Source of the DNA: a bacterium
GTDB taxonomy: Bacteria > Patescibacteriota > Microgenomatia > UBA1400 > PJMF01
DNA: 6,350 nucleotides
Assembly (NCBI GenBank): GCA_900299155.1
Contig: OMIS01000034.1
Span: forward strand, 1-6,350
Direction: 5' to 3'
The translations under genes and the position numbers were made by a program. The notes beneath the pieces were generated by a model. The model ran no database searches and was not told the origin of the DNA. It saw only the letters and a list, made by a program, of their open reading frames with translations. Positions 1 through 6,344 of this stretch are shown in pieces (the stretch's first letter is position 1; each line of letters starts with the position of its first letter).

Positions 1-231
1 AGCGCAGAGCCACTGGAGTGTTATTGAAACGGAGTCAGTACTTCTTTGGAATTCAATAACTCCAGAATCATGCAGATAAAATATTTTTACTTGCTGCAAG
101 GTGGAAAGTACAAGAGCAGCTAATCTATTTTGTAGCAACTGCAACTCATTTTCGTGTGTGTGCCATCTTGCTTGCTGCTCACCACGATACGTGTTTGCAG
201 TTAGATCATTGAGTGATTCTGAGAATCTCAT
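1..231 (-). CDS. hypothetical protein, N-terminal part (runs off the left edge)
   Basis: This minus-strand frame is open from a TAA at 297-295 to the window edge, and its first ATG is at 231-229. It gives 77 residues starting MRFSESLNDLTANTYRGEQ and ending ...SITLQWLCA at the edge; the 3' end is missing. Residues about 17-50 are rich in Gln, Leu, Ala and Glu and look helical, possibly a short coiled coil. The following stretch (VKIFYLHDSGVIEF) looks like beta strands. There is no signal peptide or membrane segment in the visible part. I do not recognise the family. A weak AAAGG lies 4 bases before the ATG, and a TATAGT hexamer lies at 246-241. The gene is divergent from the large secreted-protein gene. 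The plus-strand open frame over the same bases is Cys-rich and looks like its shadow. The start is uncertain because the frame stays coding-like upstream of the ATG. Confidence 0.6.
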   Translation of the reverse strand, partial: MRFSESLNDLTANTYRGEQQARWHTHENELQLLQNRLAALVLSTLQQVKIFYLHDSGVIEFQRSTDSVSITLQWLCA

Positions 232-293
232 AATGCCTTTACTATATGCTGTCGCATATTGGATGATTGGATCATATACCTCAACTGCAGTAA

Positions 294-299
294 ATTATA
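294..299 (-). promoter_or_regulatory. putative -10 box for the left-edge minus-strand gene
   Basis: The minus strand reads TATAAT, a perfect -10 consensus, and would start transcription near 287, about 56 bases before the ATG at 231. No good -35 hexamer sits 16-18 bases upstream (TGTAAA at 18 bases is only 3 of 6). The surrounding DNA is very AT-rich, so a chance match is possible. A second, closer candidate is TATAGT at 246-241, which would leave a leader of about 3 bases. Confidence 0.35.
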
Positions 300-400
300 T
301 AAATATAAGATATGTAATTTACACAAGTATGGTGCACTAATATCGTTTGTAACTCTTAAAGATAACCTATTTTTTCATATTACAGCACATTTTATATGCA

Positions 401-430
401 TTGTTTTTGCATTTCTCACACATGTATAGT
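401..430 (+). promoter_or_regulatory. putative promoter giving a leaderless mRNA for the large secreted protein
   Basis: TTGTTT (401-406, 3 of 6 to the -35 consensus) is followed after 18 bases by TATAGT (425-430, 5 of 6 to the -10 consensus). Counting seven bases on from the -10 box puts the transcription start at 437, which is the A of the proposed ATG. No Shine-Dalgarno sequence precedes any of the candidate starts at 401 (TTG), 422 (ATG) or 437 (ATG), which fits a leaderless transcript. If translation really starts at 401 or 422, this promoter call is wrong. Confidence 0.35.
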
Positions 431-436
431 AGTAGT

Positions 437-3400
437 ATGGTAAAAGTTTCATCCACAGTTCGGTTGTTTTTAATACTAACTATTTTAACTGCATCCTTAC
501 TTACTAGACCGAACCTCGCATTTGCCCAAATTAACTCGACTCTGAATTATTACGGCAACCAAGTCTCCATGAAGTACTATGGACAGCCAGCATTGACTGA
601 AACAAGTAACGGCGCTGTCGATAGCAAGCATATCTTGCATGCAGCCGGCGTAGTGGTTGATAAATCAAGCACACCCAACAAAATGTATGTTGTGGACACT
701 GGAAACAATAGAATCTTAGGTTTCAACGGTATTGGCTACTGTGGAGGCAATACTTCACTGTCATGCACAGTCAACAGTGACTGCAACCCTGGAGTTTCAT
801 GCGTGATAGATGGGTCTAAACCAGCAGATATTGTCATAGGCCAACCCAACATGAATGTTGGTGCATGTAATGGTGATTCTTTGAAAGGCATGACCGCGCC
901 TCCAACTGCATCATCTCTCTGCTTGACTGCTTATCCGTATGGAACTAATGCAGCAGAACAATGGGCTCGCGTGAATATTGACGTTGACTCCACTGGAAAC
1001 TTATATGTTCCTGATATCTATAACAACCGTGTGCTTAAGTACAATACGCCATTTAGCACAGACACTGTAGCTGATTATGTGTGGGGACAGTCTGATTTTA
1101 TCTCAAATAACCCCAATATGTCAGCATATCGCACTATAGTAGGTACTCCAACCGCTTCCTCTTTGTGGCTCAGCGGCTACCCAACTAGCCAAATAGGAAT
1201 GTCGATGCCTGCAGGTTGGGGTGTATCAGTCGATTCCTCAAATACAGTCTGGGTTGCCGATACGTACAATGGACGAGTACTGTCTTTTATTCAAAATCAA
1301 AAAGCAGCAACCAATGTAGTCGGAAAGGCTAACTTTACAACTCGGAGTTGTGATAGTGGATCAAATAAGTTATGTACGCCAATACTTGCCAAGAAAGATC
1401 CTGCTACGGGTGAGTTGTATGTGTTGGAAGCAATTGTTGGTCTTCCATTTCAGACCCAGTTTAAAGTTTTCCCAGCAACTATTACCAATGGTGTAACTGC
1501 TACTCGTACCTTTGCACCAGTCCAACCTGGAGATTGGGAGAACTGGGATGGGTATGGTAATAACAATCATTACTTTTTCCAAGGTACAGGTTTTGTGTTT
1601 AATCCAGTAACCACGGGAGCATATAGCAGTGGCAAGCTTTGGATAAATGAACATGCTGCAAATAGAACAATCTTAACCAGCTCAACAGGCACTATGATTA
1701 CTGCGCTAGGCGCTAAAAGCCTGACGCTCCGTGGTGGCGATTCTCAATACGGTGGTGCTTGTGGTTCATTGTATGACGGATTCAGAATGGGGTGGCCAGG
1801 TGGTTCAATTGGATTTGATAGTGATAATAATATTTATCTGGCTGATGAGTGGCGCTTCCAAGTGTCTCGTTATGCATTACCATACACTCTAGATGGTAAC
1901 GGTTGTTTACCTGATCCTAATGGAGGTGCTCTGCAAGGTAGAAATCTCATTTCAGCTGCTCAAATAGGGGAAACAACTGGCTTTGCTATATTTGGTAACG
2001 ATCTTATTGTAAAAGATAGAGACGGCTGGTTCAAAGTCTGGCAAAACTATAAGACCAATACTTCGGGCTCTGCATCTAATTTTACTGTCAATGGTGCTGG
2101 CACAAGACGCACAGATAGAGCGCTCATGTCGCAAGCAATTGATGGTCAAAATAGGTTGTGGTCTATTGGTGAACATGGCACGATCGATGCCTTCCAACTA
2201 CCATTGTCAGCAAACAGTACTCCAATATATAGTGATATTAAACTCTACTGGGCTGATAACAATACTGCGGTTACTCACTTAGACCGTGTCCATAACATCA
2301 CGTATTCTCCTGTTGAGCAAGCGCTGTACTTTGTTGATCAGGGTGGATCACGCATACTCCGCGTAAAGAACTTAAGCACGCTTGGTACTGGAAAACTCTA
2401 TGTTGATTTAGCTATTGGTGTATCCAACAAAACAGATGGCCCATGTGCAACTGAACCAGATGCATTAGCTTCAACTACAAGACAGCTATGTCGAGTGGCT
2501 GGTATGAAGGTTGATAAGTTTGGCAACCTCTATGCAATTGATAATAATTACGAATGCCACGGCAATAAGCGGATACTTGTATATGATATAGCATCACTAA
2601 ATGCCGCTTCAAGCTTATTTAGTACTATTAGTGTCAAGAATATTATCAATGCTGCAGATATCAATCATGCTGGTAGATGTGCTTATGGTGAAACAGATTT
2701 CCCAGGTTCCCCAGTTAGCGTTGCATTTGATAGTCAAAACCACATGGTGGTGGGTAATGATGGATATTATGGAGATTGGCAGAGCCGCTCAAGACGTCAG
2801 TTATTTTATTACAATGATCCTTTAACACAAAAATTACCTACTAAGGCAATTGATCTGATCATGGGTGCGCCTGGTGAGGTGGCGTTTGACTCACAAGATA
2901 ACTTGTTGGTCCAAGATCATACCTGGCCTAAAATCTATGCCATAAACTTAACCACCAATCCAAGTTGGTTAGTGAACCCTGACCAATCCGCAGTTGGTGA
3001 TGATTATCAACTTGTGTTTAAGAATACTTGGGGTGTCTATCCGAACTGGACTGTACCACCACAATTCCTATACTTTCCTAAGTATAATTTCAATGTATTG
3101 TTAAATGATCCTGTCGGGTTTACATATGATGTACAAAATATTGTCATCCAGGATCCTGCAAAACATGGTCAAGTTTTGCCAAACTACAACACAGCAAATA
3201 ATACTTTGATGTTCCAGTATGTTCCTGACTATAACTACCAAGGATACGATGACTTTACGTACAAAATTACCTCCGCAACGGGCCAAGTATTTATGGCTAA
3301 AGTCAACATTGCAGTGATGGAGTTTTATAGTGACTACTTAATAAATTACTACAACGGTGGTCTGTATAATGGTCCTGTCCCTGCATATCTCCAAGGTGGA

Positions 3401-4123
3401 TTCTTATCACCTGGCGCACCGATCGCACAAAAGATTGTGGCACCTTCTGCATCTGCCAGCTATGATCCTGCTGGAGAAGGTCTCCTTTCATACTGGAAGT
3501 TTGATGAGACGAGCGGCACCACGGCTTACGATACATCAGTGAACCATTTAGATAAAACTGTCACTGGTGCTGTATGGCAAGCAGGACGAACAAATAATGG
3601 ATTGTATTTTGATGGTGTTGATGACCACGTCAGCCTTGGAAATTATGACCTGACTAGTAACCAAGTTACTTTTTCACTTTGGATTAATTCATCGGACCTC
3701 GCAAATTGCACTGGTCTAGATTGCAGAATCTTGACTAAGGCGAGCGACAGTAGTGAGAGTACACATTACTGGATGTTTGCAGAAAATAATACAAATGGCT
3801 CTCCAACGATCAGATTTAGACTAAAGGTAAATGGTACTGTTCAGAACATTGTATCGACCAACTTTACGCTACAAAATAATACTTGGTATCATCTCGCAGC
3901 AACCTATGATGGAAGCAAGATTTACTTATACATCAATGGGACTGAAGTAGGTAATAAGACTGTTTCTGGATCAATTGATAAGAGCAGTACGGTACCTGCT
4001 GTAATTGGTGCTGCTCCAGGTGCAATGAACAAACGCTTTAAGGGGAAGATTGATCAAGTCCGTATATACTCTCGAGCTTTGAGCGCAACTGAGATAACTA
4101 ATCTGTACAACCAAGGTCTATAG
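437..4123 (+). CDS. secreted multi-domain protein: NHL-type beta-propeller blades, Ig/cadherin-like domain, C-terminal LamG domain
   Basis: This encodes 1228 residues from ATG 437. Upstream in-frame starts are ATG 422 and TTG 401. ATG 437 gives the most compact signal peptide: MVKVSSTVRL, a hydrophobic core, then cleavage likely after AFA at residue 30. Next come about twelve NHL-like strand units, each of the type 'VDxxGNLYVxDxxNNRVLxY', beginning near residues 72, 179, 261, 316, 386, 458, 516, 567, 618, 690, 760 and 815. Between early blades are the NHL-associated motifs ADIVIGQPN (130-138), ADYVWGQSD (212-220) and two copies of TASSL. Residues about 877-961 form a cadherin/Ig-like tandem-repeat-type domain, with LLNDP near 888 and PDYNYQGYDDFTYKI at 930-944. 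Residues about 1014-1228 are a LamG/concanavalin A-like domain (LLSYWKFDE at 1016, FDGVDD at 1058, WYHLAATYDG at 1150, IDQVRIYSRALS at 1205). There is no LPXTG motif, C-terminal membrane helix or recognisable catalytic domain. The 16 cysteines all lie after the signal peptide. By family knowledge it is an exported binding or adhesion protein; its ligand is unknown. No terminator is visible after the stop. Confidence 0.9.
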   Translation: MVKVSSTVRLFLILTILTASLLTRPNLAFAQINSTLNYYGNQVSMKYYGQPALTETSNGAVDSKHILHAAGVVVDKSSTPNKMYVVDTGNNRILGFNGIGYCGGNTSLSCTVNSDCNPGVSCVIDGSKPADIVIGQPNMNVGACNGDSLKGMTAPPTASSLCLTAYPYGTNAAEQWARVNIDVDSTGNLYVPDIYNNRVLKYNTPFSTDTVADYVWGQSDFISNNPNMSAYRTIVGTPTASSLWLSGYPTSQIGMSMPAGWGVSVDSSNTVWVADTYNGRVLSFIQNQKAATNVVGKANFTTRSCDSGSNKLCTPILAKKDPATGELYVLEAIVGLPFQTQFKVFPATITNGVTATRTFAPVQPGDWENWDGYGNNNHYFFQGTGFVFNPVTTGAYSSGKLWINEHAANRTILTSSTGTMITALGAKSLTLRGGDSQYGGACGSLYDGFRMGWPGGSIGFDSDNNIYLADEWRFQVSRYALPYTLDGNGCLPDPNGGALQGRNLISAAQIGETTGFAIFGNDLIVKDRDGWFKVWQNYKTNTSGSASNFTVNGAGTRRTDRALMSQAIDGQNRLWSIGEHGTIDAFQLPLSANSTPIYSDIKLYWADNNTAVTHLDRVHNITYSPVEQALYFVDQGGSRILRVKNLSTLGTGKLYVDLAIGVSNKTDGPCATEPDALASTTRQLCRVAGMKVDKFGNLYAIDNNYECHGNKRILVYDIASLNAASSLFSTISVKNIINAADINHAGRCAYGETDFPGSPVSVAFDSQNHMVVGNDGYYGDWQSRSRRQLFYYNDPLTQKLPTKAIDLIMGAPGEVAFDSQDNLLVQDHTWPKIYAINLTTNPSWLVNPDQSAVGDDYQLVFKNTWGVYPNWTVPPQFLYFPKYNFNVLLNDPVGFTYDVQNIVIQDPAKHGQVLPNYNTANNTLMFQYVPDYNYQGYDDFTYKITSATGQVFMAKVNIAVMEFYSDYLINYYNGGLYNGPVPAYLQGGFLSPGAPIAQKIVAPSASASYDPAGEGLLSYWKFDETSGTTAYDTSVNHLDKTVTGAVWQAGRTNNGLYFDGVDDHVSLGNYDLTSNQVTFSLWINSSDLANCTGLDCRILTKASDSSESTHYWMFAENNTNGSPTIRFRLKVNGTVQNIVSTNFTLQNNTWYHLAATYDGSKIYLYINGTEVGNKTVSGSIDKSSTVPAVIGAAPGAMNKRFKGKIDQVRIYSRALSATEITNLYNQGL

Positions 4124-4159
4124 AGTATATTGGTACTAATTCTAGCTGTAATTTATTTC

Positions 4160-4188
4160 TTCAAAAAACCTACTATAGTAACTAAAAT
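4160..4188 (+). promoter_or_regulatory. putative promoter of the HIT-family gene
   Basis: TTCAAA (4160-4165, 4 of 6 to -35) is followed after 17 bases by TAAAAT (4183-4188, 5 of 6 to -10). This predicts a start near 4195 and a leader of about 5 bases before ATG 4200. An alternative -10, TATAGT at 4174-4179, would give a leader of about 14 bases. No Shine-Dalgarno sequence is present before the ATG. The gene may therefore have its own promoter rather than depending on read-through from the large gene 76 bases upstream. Confidence 0.4.
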
Positions 4189-4199
4189 AGTACGACAAT

Positions 4200-4673
4200 A
4201 TGCAATCACATGCCCCACATACTTATATTTGTCCCATATGTCTTGGTAATTCCGGAGTTGAAAATGAACATACTCTACTCAAACAGGCAGATCTTGTGTT
4301 CCGCGATGAACTGGTGAGTGTGTGGATTAATTCGTTTTGGATTACGGGCAACGAAGGGCATCTGATTGTAGTCCCAAATCACCATTACGAAACTATATAT
4401 GATCTACCAGAAACGGTAGGACATCGTGTGTTTGACGTTGCTAAACGAATGAGTGCAGCTATGAAGCAAGCATATGGTTGTGATGGAATTACGTTGCGGC
4501 AGAATAACGAGCCAGCAGGAGATCAACACGCCTTTCATTATCATCTCCATATTTTTCCACGGTATGAAGGAGATAATTTTAATGTAGAACTAACAAAGAA
4601 AAGTTTTTTGTCTGATGAGCGAGAGCGAGTGAAGTTTGCAGAAAAAATACAAGAAAAATTGCAGAACTATTAA
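4200..4673 (+). CDS. HIT (histidine triad) family protein, Hint/Ap4A-hydrolase-like
   Basis: This 157-residue protein belongs to the histidine triad superfamily, cytosolic enzymes that hydrolyse or transfer nucleoside monophosphates (Hint-type AMP-lysine or AMP-amidate hydrolases, or diadenosine polyphosphate hydrolases). The signature is HYHLHIF at 113-119; the middle His115 is the expected nucleophile that becomes AMP-linked. Other family marks are GHLIVVPNHHYE at 53-64 (compare the usual GHxLVIPKxHxE), and QNNEPAGDQHAFH at 101-113 leading into the triad with the conserved Asn. The CPIC pair at Cys11/Cys14 is typical of bacterial HIT proteins that bind structural zinc. Length is normal to slightly long, with a charged C-terminal helix. 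The ATG at 4200 is preceded by no Shine-Dalgarno sequence. The gene converges with the phosphatase gene, with 21 bases between stops. The exact substrate cannot be read from sequence. Confidence 0.92.
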   Translation: MQSHAPHTYICPICLGNSGVENEHTLLKQADLVFRDELVSVWINSFWITGNEGHLIVVPNHHYETIYDLPETVGHRVFDVAKRMSAAMKQAYGCDGITLRQNNEPAGDQHAFHYHLHIFPRYEGDNFNVELTKKSFLSDERERVKFAEKIQEKLQNY

Positions 4674-4694
4674 GACCCTGAAGCTCAATTGTAA

Positions 4695-5114
4695 CTAGCT
4701 TTGAGTAGTATCGTGTCGCAATATTTCCAATACAATTGTTTCTATTTGATCTCTAATTTTTCTCACACCATCAATAGTACTTTCAAATGGGTCTGGAACT
4801 TCTCTAAATTGTATACTGATGCCACTTTCCTTTACATAATTTGGTATCAGACGTGCATCGCATAAAACTACAATAGTATCTACATCATTAAGCATGTCTC
4901 TATTTATTTGTTTAATTCTGTGATGTGAGATATCAATACCTTTTTCCTGCATGACTGAAATAATGTCAGCTCGCGGAACGTAGTTATATTTTTCGCCAAC
5001 AGCATCTATGCCGGCACTGATAGCCAATTTGCCTTCTTGTCGCTGATTATAAAATCCTTCAGCCATTTGACTGCGTCCCACATTCCCTTGGCAAATAAAG
5101 AGTACTTTTTTCAT
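4695..5114 (-). CDS. low-molecular-weight protein tyrosine phosphatase / arsenate reductase-fold protein
   Basis: This 139-residue cytosolic protein has the LMW-phosphatase/ArsC fold. The phosphate-binding loop is CQGNVGRS at residues 8-15 (C-x5-R-S, nucleophile Cys8, Arg14, Ser15), preceded by the beta strand KKVLFI and followed by QMAEGF. The conserved SAGI is at 33-36, and KGIDISHHRIK at 58-68 is a family landmark. Asp108 in the VPDPF motif is the expected general acid. Thioredoxin-coupled arsenate reductases (S. aureus pI258 type) use three cysteines: the P-loop Cys, Cys82 and Cys89. Here Cys85 (VVLCDAR) matches Cys82, but no cysteine matches Cys89. The protein may therefore be a phosphatase, or a reductase with a different electron relay. 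No ars operon partner is visible. The ATG at 5114 has no Shine-Dalgarno sequence. The 371-residue orphan gene lies 56 bases upstream on the same strand. Confidence 0.88.
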   Translation of the reverse strand: MKKVLFICQGNVGRSQMAEGFYNQRQEGKLAISAGIDAVGEKYNYVPRADIISVMQEKGIDISHHRIKQINRDMLNDVDTIVVLCDARLIPNYVKESGISIQFREVPDPFESTIDGVRKIRDQIETIVLEILRHDTTQS

Positions 5115-5123
5115 TGAGTCACT

Positions 5124-5153
5124 AGAATATCATTTACTACATGCTTATGGCAA
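5124..5153 (-). promoter_or_regulatory. putative extended -10 promoter of the LMW phosphatase gene
   Basis: On the minus strand, TTGCCA (5153-5148, 5 of 6 to -35) is followed after 18 bases by TATTCT (5129-5124, 4 of 6 to -10). A TG is placed one base before the -10 box, making an extended -10. The predicted transcription start is near 5117, only 3 bases before the ATG. There is no Shine-Dalgarno sequence. This is the best promoter candidate in the window and suggests that the phosphatase is transcribed apart from the orphan gene upstream. Confidence 0.45.
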
Positions 5154-5170
5154 TGAAACTTGTTAAAAAG

Positions 5171-6286
5171 TTATGACTTGAGTGCTGCAATTACTGCACT
5201 CATTGATTCCTTTAATGTAGGTTCATTTTCAAGTCTTTCTGGAGAGCTCAAAAACTGGTTGTATATTTCAGTAAGTTCTGCTTCAGAAAGTTCTGGACGA
5301 GTTAGTTGTGAAATTTTTCTTCCTTTTTGTATAAACTCTTGTGCAGTAAGAATGTACCCGCGTTCCCACAATAGCTTATCCAGAATATAGTTGGGATTTA
5401 CCGTTTTTTCTAAAAATTGAATAGATTCTGTAATGACAGGTGCTACTCCTGCTGCCACGCCCTCTATCTTATTTTTGTCATCACGTATAAATGGATAGTC
5501 TGCAGCTGTATATAAGGTTCTCAGGATGAAGTGGCGTGGTAGGGTAATTCTACCTTCATGCCTATCTTGAGATTTTACAGGGGTGGAGGGTTGTGGCAAT
5601 AGTAAATTTCTTAGTTTCTGTGCTATCCCTGTCTTAGGATGGTAGTAGCTATTTATAAATTCGGTAGTGGGATACATACGTCTAAATGAAAATGGTATAT
5701 TTTGTAAATAATCTGGTGAACCGTGGCCAATTATAAGAGGAGTGTTTTCAGAATTTGCTTGATAACCAGAAAGTTCACGGGTAAGGGCACTCAGAGAATG
5801 CTTTAATTTTTCTACAGTCGCTAATTCTGGTCTATTTGAGTGAATTATTTTTGCTTGCGTCATCGAAAAGCCAATCACATTTTTGGGCAGACTAAACATA
5901 GTCATGAAAGTACTAGGTTTGTATTTTTTTTCATAGTAATCAAAGAGTGCTACTTCAACAGTTTTTCTATTACTTTGTGAGATAGGTCTATCATATGAAA
6001 TGAGGAGTTGGGGAAAATACTCTTTGAGAAACTGTGCTATAAACTCAGCTTGGATACGCTCCCCAGAACCAGCTTTGTTCATATTACCAAAAACAACTTC
6101 TGCACCTGCACCCTGTTCAATAGTTTGAGAGAATTCTTCTAGTTCTCGAATATTGGTAAAGGGATTAAGAATATTGCGGGCAAAGGGTGTTAATGTATCA
6201 AGCTGCTCCTTAAGTTCATCAATAGCATGCGCAAACTCAATCTGGGGAGATTCAGGTGAATTAAGGTATTCACTACTTTGTATCAT
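5171..6286 (-). CDS. conserved-looking hypothetical protein, cytosolic, 371 residues
   Basis: This is a 371-residue open frame with normal coding composition. It starts at ATG 6286 (MIQSSEYLNSPESPQ) and ends in TAA at 5173-5171. I do not recognise the family. There is no signal peptide, no membrane segment and no cysteine. The N-terminal third has helical, acidic stretches (AIDELKEQLD at 21-30, IRELEEFSQTIEQ at 46-58) followed by a Gly-rich turn, FGNMNKAGSGER, at 66-77. The middle contains SYDRP at 97-101 and LIIGHGSPDYLQ at 184-195. The C-terminal third is charged and helical (PELSEAELTEIYNQFL at 331-346). The mix of strands and helices suggests a folded soluble enzyme or binding protein, but no catalytic motif can be assigned. 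The phosphatase gene follows 56 bases downstream on the same strand. The start has no Shine-Dalgarno sequence; a TAGAAT hexamer at 6306-6301 (5 of 6 to -10) would give a leader of about 8 bases. Confidence 0.8.
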   Translation of the reverse strand: MIQSSEYLNSPESPQIEFAHAIDELKEQLDTLTPFARNILNPFTNIRELEEFSQTIEQGAGAEVVFGNMNKAGSGERIQAEFIAQFLKEYFPQLLISYDRPISQSNRKTVEVALFDYYEKKYKPSTFMTMFSLPKNVIGFSMTQAKIIHSNRPELATVEKLKHSLSALTRELSGYQANSENTPLIIGHGSPDYLQNIPFSFRRMYPTTEFINSYYHPKTGIAQKLRNLLLPQPSTPVKSQDRHEGRITLPRHFILRTLYTAADYPFIRDDKNKIEGVAAGVAPVITESIQFLEKTVNPNYILDKLLWERGYILTAQEFIQKGRKISQLTRPELSEAELTEIYNQFLSSPERLENEPTLKESMSAVIAALKS

Positions 6287-6322
6287 AGGGATGTTTTTTA
6301 ATTCTACAGTGGAGGATACATA

Positions 6323-6344
6323 TAAGCTAAAACTGCTAAGCTAA
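6323..6344. repeat. 8-base direct repeat upstream of the orphan gene
   Basis: TAAGCTAA occurs at 6323-6330 and again at 6337-6344, a spacing of 14 bases start to start. The pair lies 37-58 bases upstream of the ATG of the 371-residue gene. The nearer copy overlaps the place where a -35 element would sit relative to the TAGAAT -10 candidate. It could be a regulator binding site, but eight AT-rich bases can also recur by chance. Confidence 0.3.

Noticed and set aside
101..340. Plus-strand open frame of 79 codons starting with GTG, Cys-rich
   Set aside because: It covers the same bases as the minus-strand partial gene, which has a more protein-like composition. It has no recognisable motif, and its Cys-rich translation is typical of an antisense shadow.
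401..436. TTG 401 or ATG 422 as the start of the large secreted protein
   Set aside because: Both are in frame and possible, but they add 12 or 5 residues before an already complete signal peptide and have no Shine-Dalgarno sequence. The -10-like TATAGT lies between them and ATG 437.
1370..3542. Several 60-95 codon open frames on both strands inside the large gene
   Set aside because: All lie within the long, clearly coding frame with recognisable domains and show no motif of their own.
4681..4701. Possible hairpin (AAGCT ... AGCTT) between the convergent HIT and phosphatase genes as a shared terminator
   Set aside because: The stem is only 5 bp, AT-rich, has an 11-base loop and no U-tract in either direction.
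4695..5114. Assigning the symbol arsC
   Set aside because: The third relay cysteine is absent and there are no ars neighbours, so the specific function is not supported.
5157..5172. Inverted repeat AACTT/AAGTT at the end of the orphan gene
   Set aside because: A 5-bp AT-rich stem without a following U-run is too weak to call a terminator.
5555..5566. RHEG in the orphan protein (residues 242-245) as a histidine phosphatase RHG motif
   Set aside because: The order is wrong (RHEG, not RHGE), it lies in the middle of the protein rather than on the first strand, and no supporting second His motif was seen.
6311..6315. GGAGG on the plus strand near the right edge, resembling a Shine-Dalgarno sequence
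   Set aside because: No ATG, GTG or TTG follows it before the window ends, so there is no gene to attach it to.
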